Source: Martinezella hainanensis (GTDB lineage: Bacteria; Pseudomonadota; Alphaproteobacteria; Rhizobiales; Rhizobiaceae). From it: a stretch of DNA of 64,000 nt. Below the pieces are notes generated by a model. It made no database searches. It was not told the origin of the DNA and saw nothing but the letters and a program-made list of their open reading frames with translations. Position 1 is the stretch's first letter, and each line of letters opens with the position of its first letter. The stretch lies in contig NZ_FMAC01000001.1 of NCBI RefSeq assembly GCF_900094555.1, forward strand, positions 124,001 to 188,000, written 5' to 3'. This document shows positions 36,950 to 45,707 of the stretch, one piece after another. The translations under genes were made by a program, and so were the position numbers.

Positions 36950-37699
36950 ATGCAGCTTGAGCTTATTCGCAACGCGACGCTGAAGGTCACCTATGGCGGC
37001 CATATTCTGCTGGTCGATCCTTATTTTGCGCCGCGTCACAGCCTCCCATCCTTCACCGGCCGTTCTCCCAACCCGATGACGGAACTGCCCCACGAAATCG
37101 ACGACATCCTTGAAGGCGTCGAGCTGGTGATCGTATCGCACCTGCACACCGACCATTTCGACGCGGTGGCGAAGGAACGTCTGCCGAAATCCCTGCCGAT
37201 ACTCTGCCAACCGGGCGACGAGGAGAAGATTCGGGAATCCGGCTTCACAAATGTCTCGCCCCTCACCCAATCGACAGTATGGCAAGGGCTGACGATCACG
37301 CGGCGCCAAGGCAGCCACGGCGTCGGCCCGGTCGTCGAGAAAATGGGCCAAGTCATCGGCTTCACCTTGGTGGCATCAGGCGAGCCTACAATCTATTGGG
37401 CCGGCGATACCGTGCTCTATCCCCCCGTCGCCGAGACGATCCGAGAGGTCTCGCCTGATATCATCATCACGCATTCTTGTGGCGCGCGCTGGGATAGCGA
37501 TCTGATCGTCATGGATGCGGAGCAGACCATCGAAGTCAGCCACCTGGCACCTCGGGCGACCATCGTCGCAACCCATATGGAAGCGCTCGATCACGCAACC
37601 GTCACGCGGGAGGACCTTCGCCAAGCTGCAGATACCGGCGGCATTGCCCCCTCGCGGCTGCTGATCCCCGCCGACGGCGAAACATTGCATCTCGCCTGA
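36950..37699 (+). CDS. MBL-fold metal-dependent hydrolase
   Basis: A metallo-beta-lactamase-fold protein of 249 residues, of the UlaG/YtnP-like branch. The metal-binding motif VSHLHTDHFDA is complete; further ligands are the histidine in SHGVGP, the Asp of WAGDTVLYP and the late histidine of VATHMEALDH. No signal peptide is present. The substrate is unknown; related proteins hydrolyse lactones, phosphoesters or N-acyl-ethanolamine lipids. It begins 20 bp after moaA on the same strand, so co-transcription is likely, though a functional link to the molybdenum cofactor is not implied. A strong bidirectional terminator follows. Confidence 0.83.
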   Translation: MQLELIRNATLKVTYGGHILLVDPYFAPRHSLPSFTGRSPNPMTELPHEIDDILEGVELVIVSHLHTDHFDAVAKERLPKSLPILCQPGDEEKIRESGFTNVSPLTQSTVWQGLTITRRQGSHGVGPVVEKMGQVIGFTLVASGEPTIYWAGDTVLYPPVAETIREVSPDIIITHSCGARWDSDLIVMDAEQTIEVSHLAPRATIVATHMEALDHATVTREDLRQAADTGGIAPSRLLIPADGETLHLA

Positions 37700-37740
37700 T
37701 AATCCCCTGTTATTCGACGAGTATCGAAGCAAAGTGTAAT

Positions 37741-37774
37741 CGAAAAGCGCCGGACCATTGCCCGGCGCTTTTCG
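37741..37774. terminator. Bidirectional terminator
   Basis: A 13-bp perfect stem (CGAAAAGCGCCGG at 37741-37753, CCGGCGCTTTTCG at 37762-37774) lies between the convergent MBL hydrolase and chemoreceptor genes. Confidence 0.8.
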
Positions 37775-37803
37775 ATTCCTGACGGTCTTTCGTTCGGACA
37801 GTC

Positions 37804-40353
37804 TTACGCAGCGCGATAGCGCGCATCCGCATTGCCGTAATCCGCGTAATCCCCCTCGCCATCGCCAGTGCGGAAGCGATCGATCTTTTCGGACAGCATG
37901 TCAACGCGCTGGCGCAGGCCGTGGATCTCGGCGTTGTTCTCTTCGACCATGGCAGCGTTGCGTTGCGTGATCAGCTCGACTTCGGACACGGCGCGGGTGA
38001 CTTCCTCGATGCCGGTCGACTGTTCGGTGGTAGCGGAAGAAATGTCCGCGACGAGCCTCTGGACGCCAGTGACGTGGTTGATGATCTCCGCAAGCGCCGC
38101 GCCGGTCTGCTCGACCAGATGGACGCCATTCTGCACTTGGGCGGAACTTGCCGAAATCAGGCCCTTGATCTCCTTCGCCGCATTGGCGCAGCGCTGCGCC
38201 AGTTCGCGCACCTCCTGGGCGACGACAGCAAAGCCGCGGCCCGCCTCGCCTGCACGGGCAGCCTCGACGCCGGCATTGAGCGCCAGAAGATTGGTCTGGA
38301 AGGCGATTTCGTCGATGACGCCGATGATGGTGGCAATCTTCTCGGAAGAACGATTGATCTCGCTCATGGCACCGACGGCCTTGGCGACCACTTCGCCCGA
38401 CTGCGTCGCATAGGCCTGCGTCTCGTTGACGGAGCTTGCGGTCTGGCGCGCACGGTCGGCGGTCGAGCGAACGACATCGCTGAGACGATGCAGTGCACGC
38501 GAGCTTTCCTCAAGGGCGGCGGCCTGCTGCTCGGTACGCCGCGCGAGGTCGTCGGCAGACATGGCGAGGTTGCCGGTGCCGCCCTTGATTTCCTCGGCCG
38601 TGTAGCGAACGTCCGTCAGGGTCTCGCGAAGGGCCTCGACGGCATGATTGTAGGTGAAAGCCATTTCCACGAAATCAGCGGAAAGATCCTCGCGCATACC
38701 TTCTTCCAGATTGCCGTCGGCAAGCTTGGCGAGAACGTCCGCCAGCGCATTGAGCGCCTGCTTCTGTTCAGCCTCGATGCGGGCGCGTTCAGCGGCACGG
38801 CGGGATGTCTCCTCCGCGGAGAGCGCACGGGCACTTTCGGCTTCGCGTTCCAGACGGACATTTTCGAGGGCAGCGTCGCGGAAGACGCTGACGGAACGTA
38901 CCATGTCGCCGATCTCATCGCCGCGATTGCGCCCGTCGATCGCCACTTCGAGATCGCCGCTTGCAAGGCGCGTCATAACGTCGGTGACGCGTTTCAACGG
39001 GCCTCGCAGGGTTTCCACCAGCATCAAGCCACCGATGATGGCCAGCAGCGTGCCAAGGATCATGGCGATGACCGAGACATTGGCCGAACGCTCGCTGTCT
39101 TCCTTGCCGATCTCCTGCGCCTGAGCGACGAAGCTACGCAGCGAGGTCATCGCATCGGCAAGCAGGCCGTTCGACTGGACACGTGTCGTCTTCCAATCCG
39201 CTGCCGTCTGCAGCAGATCCGCCGATCCATTGGTCAGGCCGTCGATCAGCGGCTTCATGTGAGTAGCGAAATCACGCATGGTGGCGTTGGTCTGGCCGAG
39301 CTCCGAAATTCTGGCGGCAACGCTCTGCAGATCCTTGAGGTCCGCAAGCACCAGTTCACGCGAGGCGGCATCGCGGACGTTTTCCATACGCGAGGCATGC
39401 AGCGTCAGGCGGTCAACAAGGCCAAGCGCCTGATCGACATAATCCAGAAGCTCCTTCTGGCCATCGATGATCTTGTCGAGGCTGACGAAACGATCGGCAG
39501 CCGTATCGCTGTTCTTGGCTGACTGCAAAGTCATATCGCCTTCGATCTTCACGAAGCTCTGCAGGATCGGACCCATCGCTTCGACCTTCTGGTCGGGCGT
39601 GCCGGAGCCCTTCAATACCGCATCGAGCTTGTCGGCGGCATCCGAAGCATTCGCAACGAGGCCGGCGCCACGCTTGGAGACCAGTGCCTTCGAAACGACG
39701 ACCTGCTTCAAAATGGCATCAGCGTAAGTGCGCGCGTCTGAAATTTCCTCGGTCGAGTCGGCTGCCATCTGAACCTGGATGCGCAGATTGCTCATCTTCT
39801 CCGACAAGCCCTTATAGGCAGCGGCATCGTAGAGCAGCTCCTTGGCGAAGGTTTCCTTGTCGCTGAAATCCTTGCGGATAATGTCGATCTGCTTGCCGGC
39901 CGCCTTGGCGGTCGCCTCGACATTTTGCACCGCCTTCTGGATGGCTTCGACGTCGTTGTCCTGCTTCTGTTTGATAGACCAGAGCGTGGCTTCCTGCGTG
40001 CGCATCTTGGCGGCAAGCTCGGTGACCGGCACGATCTTGGCGCGCTGATCGTCGCTGAGCAGCCCGCTTAAGCGACGGACACCCTGTTCCTGCGCGTCGA
40101 TCTTGTCAGCCAGCGCCTGGCGCGTATCTTCCGAAGGCGACCCGGTGAATTCCTGCAGGGCGGCCTGCAGGTTCTCGAAGTCACTGATATTCTCGATCGT
40201 AGCACGCGTCACGGTCATATGGCCGTTCAGAATATTGGCCGTGTGATAGCCGACGAGGCCGACACCGGCGATGAGAACCACCAGCGGCACCACGAAAATA
40301 AGAACTTTGGTGACAATCCTGCGGCCTTGCAAAAGACGATCAATGAAAAACAT
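37804..40353 (-). CDS. Methyl-accepting chemotaxis protein
   Basis: An inner-membrane chemoreceptor of 849 residues. TM1 is at about residues 14-38, a long helical periplasmic ligand region runs to about 420, and TM2 (VSVIAMILGTLLAIIGGLMLV) leads into a HAMP domain. The cytoplasmic signalling hairpin is intact: IDEIAFQTNLLALNAGVEAARAGEAGRGFAVVAQEVRELA. The C-terminal tail has no CheR-binding pentapeptide. I chose the ATG at 40351-40353 (MFFIDRLLQG), six bases after GAGG; the open frame upstream adds 17 residues. The ligand is unknown. No che genes are near, so it stands as an isolated receptor gene. Confidence 0.92.
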   Translation of the reverse strand: MFFIDRLLQGRRIVTKVLIFVVPLVVLIAGVGLVGYHTANILNGHMTVTRATIENISDFENLQAALQEFTGSPSEDTRQALADKIDAQEQGVRRLSGLLSDDQRAKIVPVTELAAKMRTQEATLWSIKQKQDNDVEAIQKAVQNVEATAKAAGKQIDIIRKDFSDKETFAKELLYDAAAYKGLSEKMSNLRIQVQMAADSTEEISDARTYADAILKQVVVSKALVSKRGAGLVANASDAADKLDAVLKGSGTPDQKVEAMGPILQSFVKIEGDMTLQSAKNSDTAADRFVSLDKIIDGQKELLDYVDQALGLVDRLTLHASRMENVRDAASRELVLADLKDLQSVAARISELGQTNATMRDFATHMKPLIDGLTNGSADLLQTAADWKTTRVQSNGLLADAMTSLRSFVAQAQEIGKEDSERSANVSVIAMILGTLLAIIGGLMLVETLRGPLKRVTDVMTRLASGDLEVAIDGRNRGDEIGDMVRSVSVFRDAALENVRLEREAESARALSAEETSRRAAERARIEAEQKQALNALADVLAKLADGNLEEGMREDLSADFVEMAFTYNHAVEALRETLTDVRYTAEEIKGGTGNLAMSADDLARRTEQQAAALEESSRALHRLSDVVRSTADRARQTASSVNETQAYATQSGEVVAKAVGAMSEINRSSEKIATIIGVIDEIAFQTNLLALNAGVEAARAGEAGRGFAVVAQEVRELAQRCANAAKEIKGLISASSAQVQNGVHLVEQTGAALAEIINHVTGVQRLVADISSATTEQSTGIEEVTRAVSEVELITQRNAAMVEENNAEIHGLRQRVDMLSEKIDRFRTGDGEGDYADYGNADARYRAA

Positions 40354-40689
40354 GCGGCGCCTCAACTGGATTATGAAAATCTCCAGCGAAGGCGGGATCG
40401 TCATTCCTGCTGCGCTGCGGTAGGTGCTTCTGCCTCATGCAAAACCGCAGTGAGCCTCAAGAAATAAGATTGAATAAGCATTAATCGCCCGCCTGAAACC
40501 CTTCGCATTGGCAAAAAAATACAACCGCTGCATCATTTCGCGACCGTTGCGCGAAAAACCAACCTCTTTTTTCGCGGCAATTTCGCCGCATCGCACAATC
40601 GAATTCAACTGCAGCCAAAGCACAGCCGATTCCAATTTGTCGAAAACGGCGCTAATCCAGATGAGTATATCGGGGGACTCATCTTTCTC
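40354..40689. other. 336-bp divergent intergenic region
   Basis: The gap between the chemoreceptor (minus) and DMT exporter (plus) genes. Apart from an imperfect repeat (GCGAAAAA at 40551-40558 against TTTTTCGC at 40568-40575), I see no gene, RNA or repeat. It should contain both promoters. Confidence 0.4.
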
Positions 40690-41601
40690 ATGCGACTGAC
40701 TAGGAATACGCAGGGCGCGCTCTTCATGGCGGCGTCCATGGCCGGCTTCTCATGCAGCGATGCGCTGTCCAAGACGGTCATCGCCACGATGAACGCAGGC
40801 GAGATCATCTTCATCCGCGGCTTGTTCACGACCTTTTTCGTCTATCTGCTCGCCCGCAGAATGGGCGCCCTGCGCAATTGGCGCGTCATCCTGCAGCCGA
40901 TGATTGCATTGCGCATCGCCTGCGAAGCTCTGGCGGCAGCAACCTATATCACCGCTCTTGGAATGATGCCCATCGCCAATGCCTCGGCTATTCAGCAGGC
41001 CGTCCCCCTTGCCGTGACGCTTGGCGCAATGATTTTTTTGAAGGAGCCGGTAGGCTGGAGGCGATGGTCGGCCATTGCTGTCGGCTTCGTCGGCGTGCTG
41101 ATCATCATCAGGCCCGGCCGGGAAGGTTTCACGACGGCGGCCCTCCTTGTTATCGCCTGCATGTTTGCGACCGCCGCCCGAGATCTGGCGACGCGCTGCA
41201 TCGACAAGGACGTGCCGTCGCTGATGGTTACGCTCTGCACCGCAATTTCCATATCGATATTCGGAGCATTGTGCATCGTCCCCTTCGGCGGCTGGCAACC
41301 GGTGAGCACAACATCGCTCCTGCAAATCCTTCTGGCCTCGGTGCTGGTGCTGATCGGCTACCAGAGCGTCATATTGGCCATGCGCACGGGCGAAATCTCT
41401 TTCGTCGCGCCATTCCGTTATCTCAGTCTCATCTGGTCGGCTCTGCTCGGACTGATCGTCTTCGGCGAAGTGCCGGACGGATGGTCTGTTTTCGGCGCAG
41501 TTGTTGTCATTGCCTCCGGCATCTATACTTTCTATCGCGAAAGCAAACGGCCGGCGGCCGAGCCCGTCGCGCAGGAATCAGAACCCCGCGTTCCCGCCTG
41601 A
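40690..41601 (+). CDS. EamA/DMT-family transporter
   Basis: An inner-membrane protein of 303 residues with ten hydrophobic helices in two EamA repeats (about residues 8-140 and 150-285). Typical segments are FMAASMAGFSCSDALSK, the RGLFTTFFVYLL helix and PVGWRRWSAIAVGFVGVLIIIRPG at the end of the first repeat; FGEVPDGWSVFGAVVVIASGIY closes the second. The family exports amino acids, nucleotides or other metabolites, and this member's substrate cannot be read from sequence. The start is ATG at 40690 with GGGGGA twelve bases upstream. mobA follows after 10 bp, so the two share a transcript without a clear functional reason. Confidence 0.88.
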   Translation: MRLTRNTQGALFMAASMAGFSCSDALSKTVIATMNAGEIIFIRGLFTTFFVYLLARRMGALRNWRVILQPMIALRIACEALAAATYITALGMMPIANASAIQQAVPLAVTLGAMIFLKEPVGWRRWSAIAVGFVGVLIIIRPGREGFTTAALLVIACMFATAARDLATRCIDKDVPSLMVTLCTAISISIFGALCIVPFGGWQPVSTTSLLQILLASVLVLIGYQSVILAMRTGEISFVAPFRYLSLIWSALLGLIVFGEVPDGWSVFGAVVVIASGIYTFYRESKRPAAEPVAQESEPRVPA

Positions 41602-41611
41602 GGTCGCAATC

Positions 41612-42262
41612 ATGTCCGACTTCATCGCCAATCCTGAAGATATTCCCGTCGTTGTGCTTGCTGGAGGGCGTTCCAGCCGCATGGGCGCAAACAAGGCCTT
41701 TGCATTGCTCGCCGGCGAAAGCTTGCTCGCACGCATCTCGTCGAAGATCGAGCAACTGCAACGCAAACCGATCGTGCTGAATGCAGATGTCGATTGGCCA
41801 GACGCCATGGGGATGCAGCTTATTCCGGATAGAATTCCCGGCAAATTGGGGCCGCTTGCAGGTGTGCTCGCCGCACTGCAGGACGCGCAGTTGCGTTACC
41901 CAGAGGCGTCGCATGTCGCCACCATCCCCGTAGACAGCCCCTTCTTTCCTCCCGACCTTATCGTGCGCCTCGCCGATGTCATTCACGGTTCCGATGAGAT
42001 TGCCATTGCCGCATCACTCGGCCAGGATCATCCCGTTTTCGGTCTCTGGCCCATCTCCGCCGCCGCCGATCTGGAACAATGGATCGCCTCAGACGAAAAG
42101 CGGCGCGTAAGAGATTTCCTCGCCCGACATAAGGTGCGGCGGGTGGAGTTTCCTGCGATCGAAACTGCGATCGGCCCTCTCGACCCTTTCTTCAACATCA
42201 ATACACCAGCCGATCTCGCCGAAGCAGAGGCATGGCTGGCAGCTTTGGAAAACATGTCATGA
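41612..42262 (+). CDS. mobA: Molybdenum cofactor guanylyltransferase
   Basis: Transfers GMP from GTP to molybdopterin to form the guanine dinucleotide cofactor. The protein has 216 residues. Its nucleotide-binding N terminus VVLAGGRSSRMGANKAFALL (with the catalytic Lys) is complete, as are the RIPGKLGPLAGVLAAL and VDSPFFPPDLIVRL motifs with the metal-binding Asp, and the C-terminal FFNINTPADLAEAE. The start is ATG at 41612. Its stop overlaps the mobB start in an ATGA arrangement. Together with moaA nearby, this shows capacity for bis-MGD molybdoenzymes such as nitrate reductase or formate dehydrogenase. Confidence 0.95.
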   Translation: MSDFIANPEDIPVVVLAGGRSSRMGANKAFALLAGESLLARISSKIEQLQRKPIVLNADVDWPDAMGMQLIPDRIPGKLGPLAGVLAALQDAQLRYPEASHVATIPVDSPFFPPDLIVRLADVIHGSDEIAIAASLGQDHPVFGLWPISAAADLEQWIASDEKRRVRDFLARHKVRRVEFPAIETAIGPLDPFFNINTPADLAEAEAWLAALENMS

Positions 42263-42789
42263 CAAAATCTCGTCCCCGGATCTTCGGTATCGCCGGCTGG
42301 AAGAATTCCGGCAAGACGGGACTTGCCGTCCGGCTGGTCACCGAATTCACCCAGCGCGGCTATCGCATCTCGACCATCAAGCATGCACATCATGATTTCG
42401 ATATCGACAAGGTCGGCGCCGATAGCTTTCGCCATCGCGAGGCGGGCGCGCATGAAGTCACCATCGTCTCCGGCACGCGCTATGCCATCATGCACGAATT
42501 GCGTGGCAAGCCGGAGCCGAGCTTTGAGGAAATACTGGCACGTCTGGCCCCTTGCGACCTCGTTCTGATCGAGGGTTACAAGCGCGAACCGATCCCGAAG
42601 ATCGAAGCCCGCCGGCTTGAAGCGGCCAACCGGGAACCGCTCGCTCCGCACGACCCTTACATCGTCGCCATCGCCGCCGATCATCCAGTGGAAGACGCCG
42701 GCTCGCTCGCTGTTTTCGACCTCAACGACACACTTGCCATCGCCGATTTCATCGCCGCGAAAGTCGGGCTCGGCAAACCGCCGAAATGA
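42259..42789 (+). CDS. mobB: Molybdopterin-guanine dinucleotide biosynthesis protein B
   Basis: A GTP-binding helper of MobA, 176 residues. The P-loop GWKNSGKTGLA (residues 13-23) is at the N terminus, followed by ISTIKHAHHDFDIDKVGADSFRHREAGA, which is typical of MobB, and DLVLIEGYKREPIPKIE as the second nucleotide motif. The start is ATG at 42259, overlapping the mobA stop (ATGA), so translation is coupled. A GC-rich hairpin follows three bases after the stop codon. Confidence 0.95.
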   Translation: MTKSRPRIFGIAGWKNSGKTGLAVRLVTEFTQRGYRISTIKHAHHDFDIDKVGADSFRHREAGAHEVTIVSGTRYAIMHELRGKPEPSFEEILARLAPCDLVLIEGYKREPIPKIEARRLEAANREPLAPHDPYIVAIAADHPVEDAGSLAVFDLNDTLAIADFIAAKVGLGKPPK

Positions 42790-42792
42790 AAA

Positions 42793-42814
42793 GGCCGCCG
42801 GTTTCCCGGCGGCC
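42793..42814. terminator. GC-rich hairpin between mobB and the OmpA gene
   Basis: A 9-bp perfect stem (GGCCGCCGG at 42793-42801, CCGGCGGCC at 42806-42814) lies between two convergent genes. There is an A-run on the left but no strong T-run to the right, so it should work better for the minus-strand gene. Confidence 0.6.
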
Positions 42815-42838
42815 CCTGCTCTGAATGTAGTCTGATGC

Positions 42839-45337
42839 TTACCGATTGGACGCAACCGGACGCACCAGCGGCGTGATGCGGCGGATGGTAACGCGACGGT
42901 TTTCCTGCGACGGTCCGAGTGTATTCACTTTGAGATACTGCTCGCCATAGCCTTGGGTAACCAGGTTTTCGGCCGGAATGCCGTAGACATCCGTCAGCAC
43001 GTTGGCGACCGATTCCGCGCGCTGGTCCGACAGGATCAGGTTGCTCTGGGCCGAGCCCACGGCATCCGTGTGACCTTCGATGAGGAAGGTTTCGGTCGGG
43101 TCACGTTTGACGATCTTCGATATGCCGTCGGCGACACCGCGCAGCGTGCTGGCCTGCGACATCGGAATGTCCGCACTGCCCGTCGCGAAGGTGATGGTAT
43201 CGAGGTCGATACGGCGGATCTTGTCGCGGATACGAGCCGAATAGCGGACTTCGTTGACCGAATAGATACGCTCGACCGGCTCGACCGGCGGCTCACGCAG
43301 GAAGTCGTAATAGTCTGCATTGCGGTTCGATGCCGTATCGATGATGTACTGGCTCAGCGGAATGAGCAGTCGCATCGGCGGCAGGCTGTCGCCCGGATCG
43401 CGGAAGTAGTCGTCATTGTCGGGACGATCTTCCAGCTCCGGCGAGTAGAACAGCACATATTCGCGGCCGCTGGCGTCGATGCGCGAGCGCTGGATGATGT
43501 CGCCATAACGGTTGCGTATCGTGACGACGCGATCGCCATCGGGCTGATCGATCGTCTCGCGATAGCGGTCGCGTGGCAGCTGTTCGTAGACCGGCCGCTC
43601 GCCGCCACGAATGAAGCGCTCGCTGTCATCGTGACGGACGACATAGTTATTGTCGACATTCACGATGGTCCGATTGTCCTGATTGATGATGGTCTGGACC
43701 GTCGTTCCCTGCGGCGGAGCGAAGTCCGGCCGGCGATCGATCCGGCGACCCTGTTCGCTGGTCACGGCTTCGATCTTCACCGGCGGCTGTGCCTGAGCGC
43801 CAGCTGTGACGCGCTGAGCCTCGGCGTCGGAGGTCGGCGGCTTGGTGTAGGCCGGAGGCGGTTGCTGGCCGGGCGCGTTCTGTGCCTGCCCGTTCTGGCC
43901 CTGGCCTTGGCCGGCCTGTCCGCGACCAACCTGTGCACCGGGAGCGCCTGGGTTCTGACCATTGTTCAGGTGATCGCCCCGACGAACCACACCCTTCTGG
44001 CTGTCCAGAACCGCGCTGCCGTTTTCAACCGGCAGGATGACAGGACCGTTGGCAGAAGCCGGGTTCTCGGCGATCTTCTTGCGGCGCTCCAGTTCCTGCG
44101 GCGAGACCTGTTCGGCCGGAGGCACCTGGATTTCGCCGGCCTGCTGGCCATTGCCGTTGGCGGCGGGAGCCGTTGCACCGCCTTGTGCAGATGTCGCGGC
44201 GCCATTGGCCGGCTGCTGCTTGCCGGGCTGCGGCGCTGCCTGGTTGCCAGTCTGGGCGGGCTGTCCCTGCGGCGTGCCCTGCTGGGCCGGCTGCTGCGGA
44301 TTGGCGGCGGGCTGTTCGCCCTGCTGCTGGTTCTGCGGCTGCTTGCCGTGGGTCTTGTCCCCACTCTGCTTCTGTCCCTGCTGGGCGCCAGGTGTCGCCG
44401 GCGTGCCGGGCTGGGTTTCAGGCTGCACCTGCGTTTGGGGCTGCGCCTGCGTTCCCGGCTGAGCCTTATGTCCCTGGGCTGGTTCGCCTGCAGGCGCAGG
44501 CTGCTGCTCGGCGGGTTGCTTTGCCGGAGCCTCGGTCTGACCTTGCGGCTTGGGATGGGCGTTCTGTTCGGGCTGCACCTGCTTTCCAGGCTGAGCCTCC
44601 TGATTCTGCTGTTCGCCGGCAGCGGGAGCCTGCTTCTCGGCCGGCACCGGCTGCGGAGCCTTTGCACCGGGCTTGGCCTTCGGTTCAGGCTTAGCTTCCG
44701 GCTGCGCTTCCGTGGCAGGCTGCTGCTGCTCCACCTTCGGCTGCGGTGCTTCGGCCGGCTGCTTGGCTTCGGGCTGCTTGGCCTTCGGCTTCGGCTGCGG
44801 TGCTTCCGGCTGTGCCTCGGGAGCGACAGCCTTAGGCTGCGGTTTCGCTTCGGGCTGTGCCTGCGGCTCTTCGGCCGGTTGCTGGCGCTGCTTCTTAGGA
44901 GGCTCGGGTTGTGCCTCTGCGGCCGGCTGCTGCTTCTGCGGCTTCGGCTGCTCCTGCTCTGCGGGCTGCTGATGTTCGGCCTTCGGCGGCTGGGCTTCCG
45001 GTTGCTGCTTCGGCGCCTTTTGCTGCGGCTCGCCTTCAGGTTCGGCCTGCTTCATCTGGTGCTGCTGCTCTCCGCCGCCCTGATGCTTCTGGCCCTCGCC
45101 GCCTTCGGCAGGCTTCTTGTGCTTGAGCTGCTCTTCATCGGGCTGCGCTGCCGGCGCTTCCTGTTGGGCCACCTCGAAACTTGCGTCTGCAGCAGTCGCG
45201 GCTACGCCGACGATGCCATTGCTAAGCGGTGCGACGGGCTGTTCACGAAGTGCCGCAGCTGCTGCCGGCTCGAAGGCGAGCGATAGCGAAAGCAGCGGAA
45301 ACGCGGCGCTGGCAAATAGTCTGGATCGCTTTCCCAT
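42839..45337 (-). CDS. OmpA-family protein with a very long Pro/Gln/Ala-rich linker
   Basis: An exported protein of 832 residues. It has a signal peptide (FASAAFPLLSLSLAFEP, cleavage near AAAA) and a low-complexity region from about residue 70 to 430 made of Gln, Pro, Ala, Glu and Lys in irregular short repeats (QPEAKPQPK, AEAQPEPPKK and similar). A less biased middle section contains YRETIDQPDGDRVVTIRNRYGD, and a C-terminal OmpA domain spans about 715-825 with the peptidoglycan-binding motif IEGHTDAVGSAQSNLILSDQRAESV. It is probably an envelope protein tethering to peptidoglycan. The ATG at 45335-45337 has AGGAG seven bases upstream. The large Leu-rich frame on the opposite strand is its shadow. 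Confidence 0.88.
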   Translation of the reverse strand: MGKRSRLFASAAFPLLSLSLAFEPAAAAALREQPVAPLSNGIVGVAATAADASFEVAQQEAPAAQPDEEQLKHKKPAEGGEGQKHQGGGEQQHQMKQAEPEGEPQQKAPKQQPEAQPPKAEHQQPAEQEQPKPQKQQPAAEAQPEPPKKQRQQPAEEPQAQPEAKPQPKAVAPEAQPEAPQPKPKAKQPEAKQPAEAPQPKVEQQQPATEAQPEAKPEPKAKPGAKAPQPVPAEKQAPAAGEQQNQEAQPGKQVQPEQNAHPKPQGQTEAPAKQPAEQQPAPAGEPAQGHKAQPGTQAQPQTQVQPETQPGTPATPGAQQGQKQSGDKTHGKQPQNQQQGEQPAANPQQPAQQGTPQGQPAQTGNQAAPQPGKQQPANGAATSAQGGATAPAANGNGQQAGEIQVPPAEQVSPQELERRKKIAENPASANGPVILPVENGSAVLDSQKGVVRRGDHLNNGQNPGAPGAQVGRGQAGQGQGQNGQAQNAPGQQPPPAYTKPPTSDAEAQRVTAGAQAQPPVKIEAVTSEQGRRIDRRPDFAPPQGTTVQTIINQDNRTIVNVDNNYVVRHDDSERFIRGGERPVYEQLPRDRYRETIDQPDGDRVVTIRNRYGDIIQRSRIDASGREYVLFYSPELEDRPDNDDYFRDPGDSLPPMRLLIPLSQYIIDTASNRNADYYDFLREPPVEPVERIYSVNEVRYSARIRDKIRRIDLDTITFATGSADIPMSQASTLRGVADGISKIVKRDPTETFLIEGHTDAVGSAQSNLILSDQRAESVANVLTDVYGIPAENLVTQGYGEQYLKVNTLGPSQENRRVTIRRITPLVRPVASNR

Positions 45338-45707
45338 ATGGGATCTCCTCTTATGATCTTTGTCCGCCGAATTGCGAATCTCAGCGGGCAAGGCGATTGC
45401 CCCAAGATCCCGGCCATTTTTCGGTTCTCATGAGGCTGAATCGCGGCAAGCCGCTATAAGTTCCCGCACTATTAGGTTGCCGCAATTAACCCTGGCTGAA
45501 CGCAGTGGATGGTTTTCGTTCAGATTTCCCTGTGGCGCACTTGCATTGCGGCGGCATTGCGCAAAGGCAGGTTGCCTTTGTAATTCCAGTTGCATTTTCC
45601 AGAAAAAAAGTACGAATATCGCCGCAAGGCGGGCCATCGGTCCGCTCCACTCGAGCCGTCTGCCAAAAACAATAACGGGCTGCCGGCCACCAACAGAGAG
45701 GGTCAAT
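45338..45707. other. 370-bp divergent intergenic region
   Basis: The gap between the OmpA gene (minus) and the amino-acid binding protein gene (plus). It holds one perfect 8-bp palindrome, CAAAGGCA/TGCCTTTG (45562-45569 and 45573-45580), about 130 bp before the plus-strand start, which could be a regulator site. No small gene or RNA was recognised. Confidence 0.45.

Noticed and set aside
42953..45286. A 777-codon Leu/Arg/Gly-rich open frame on the plus strand
   Set aside because: It is the exact antisense of the Pro/Gln/Ala-rich OmpA gene; the composition (Leu, Gly, Cys, Arg runs) is what the reverse complement of that repeat gives, and it has no start signal.
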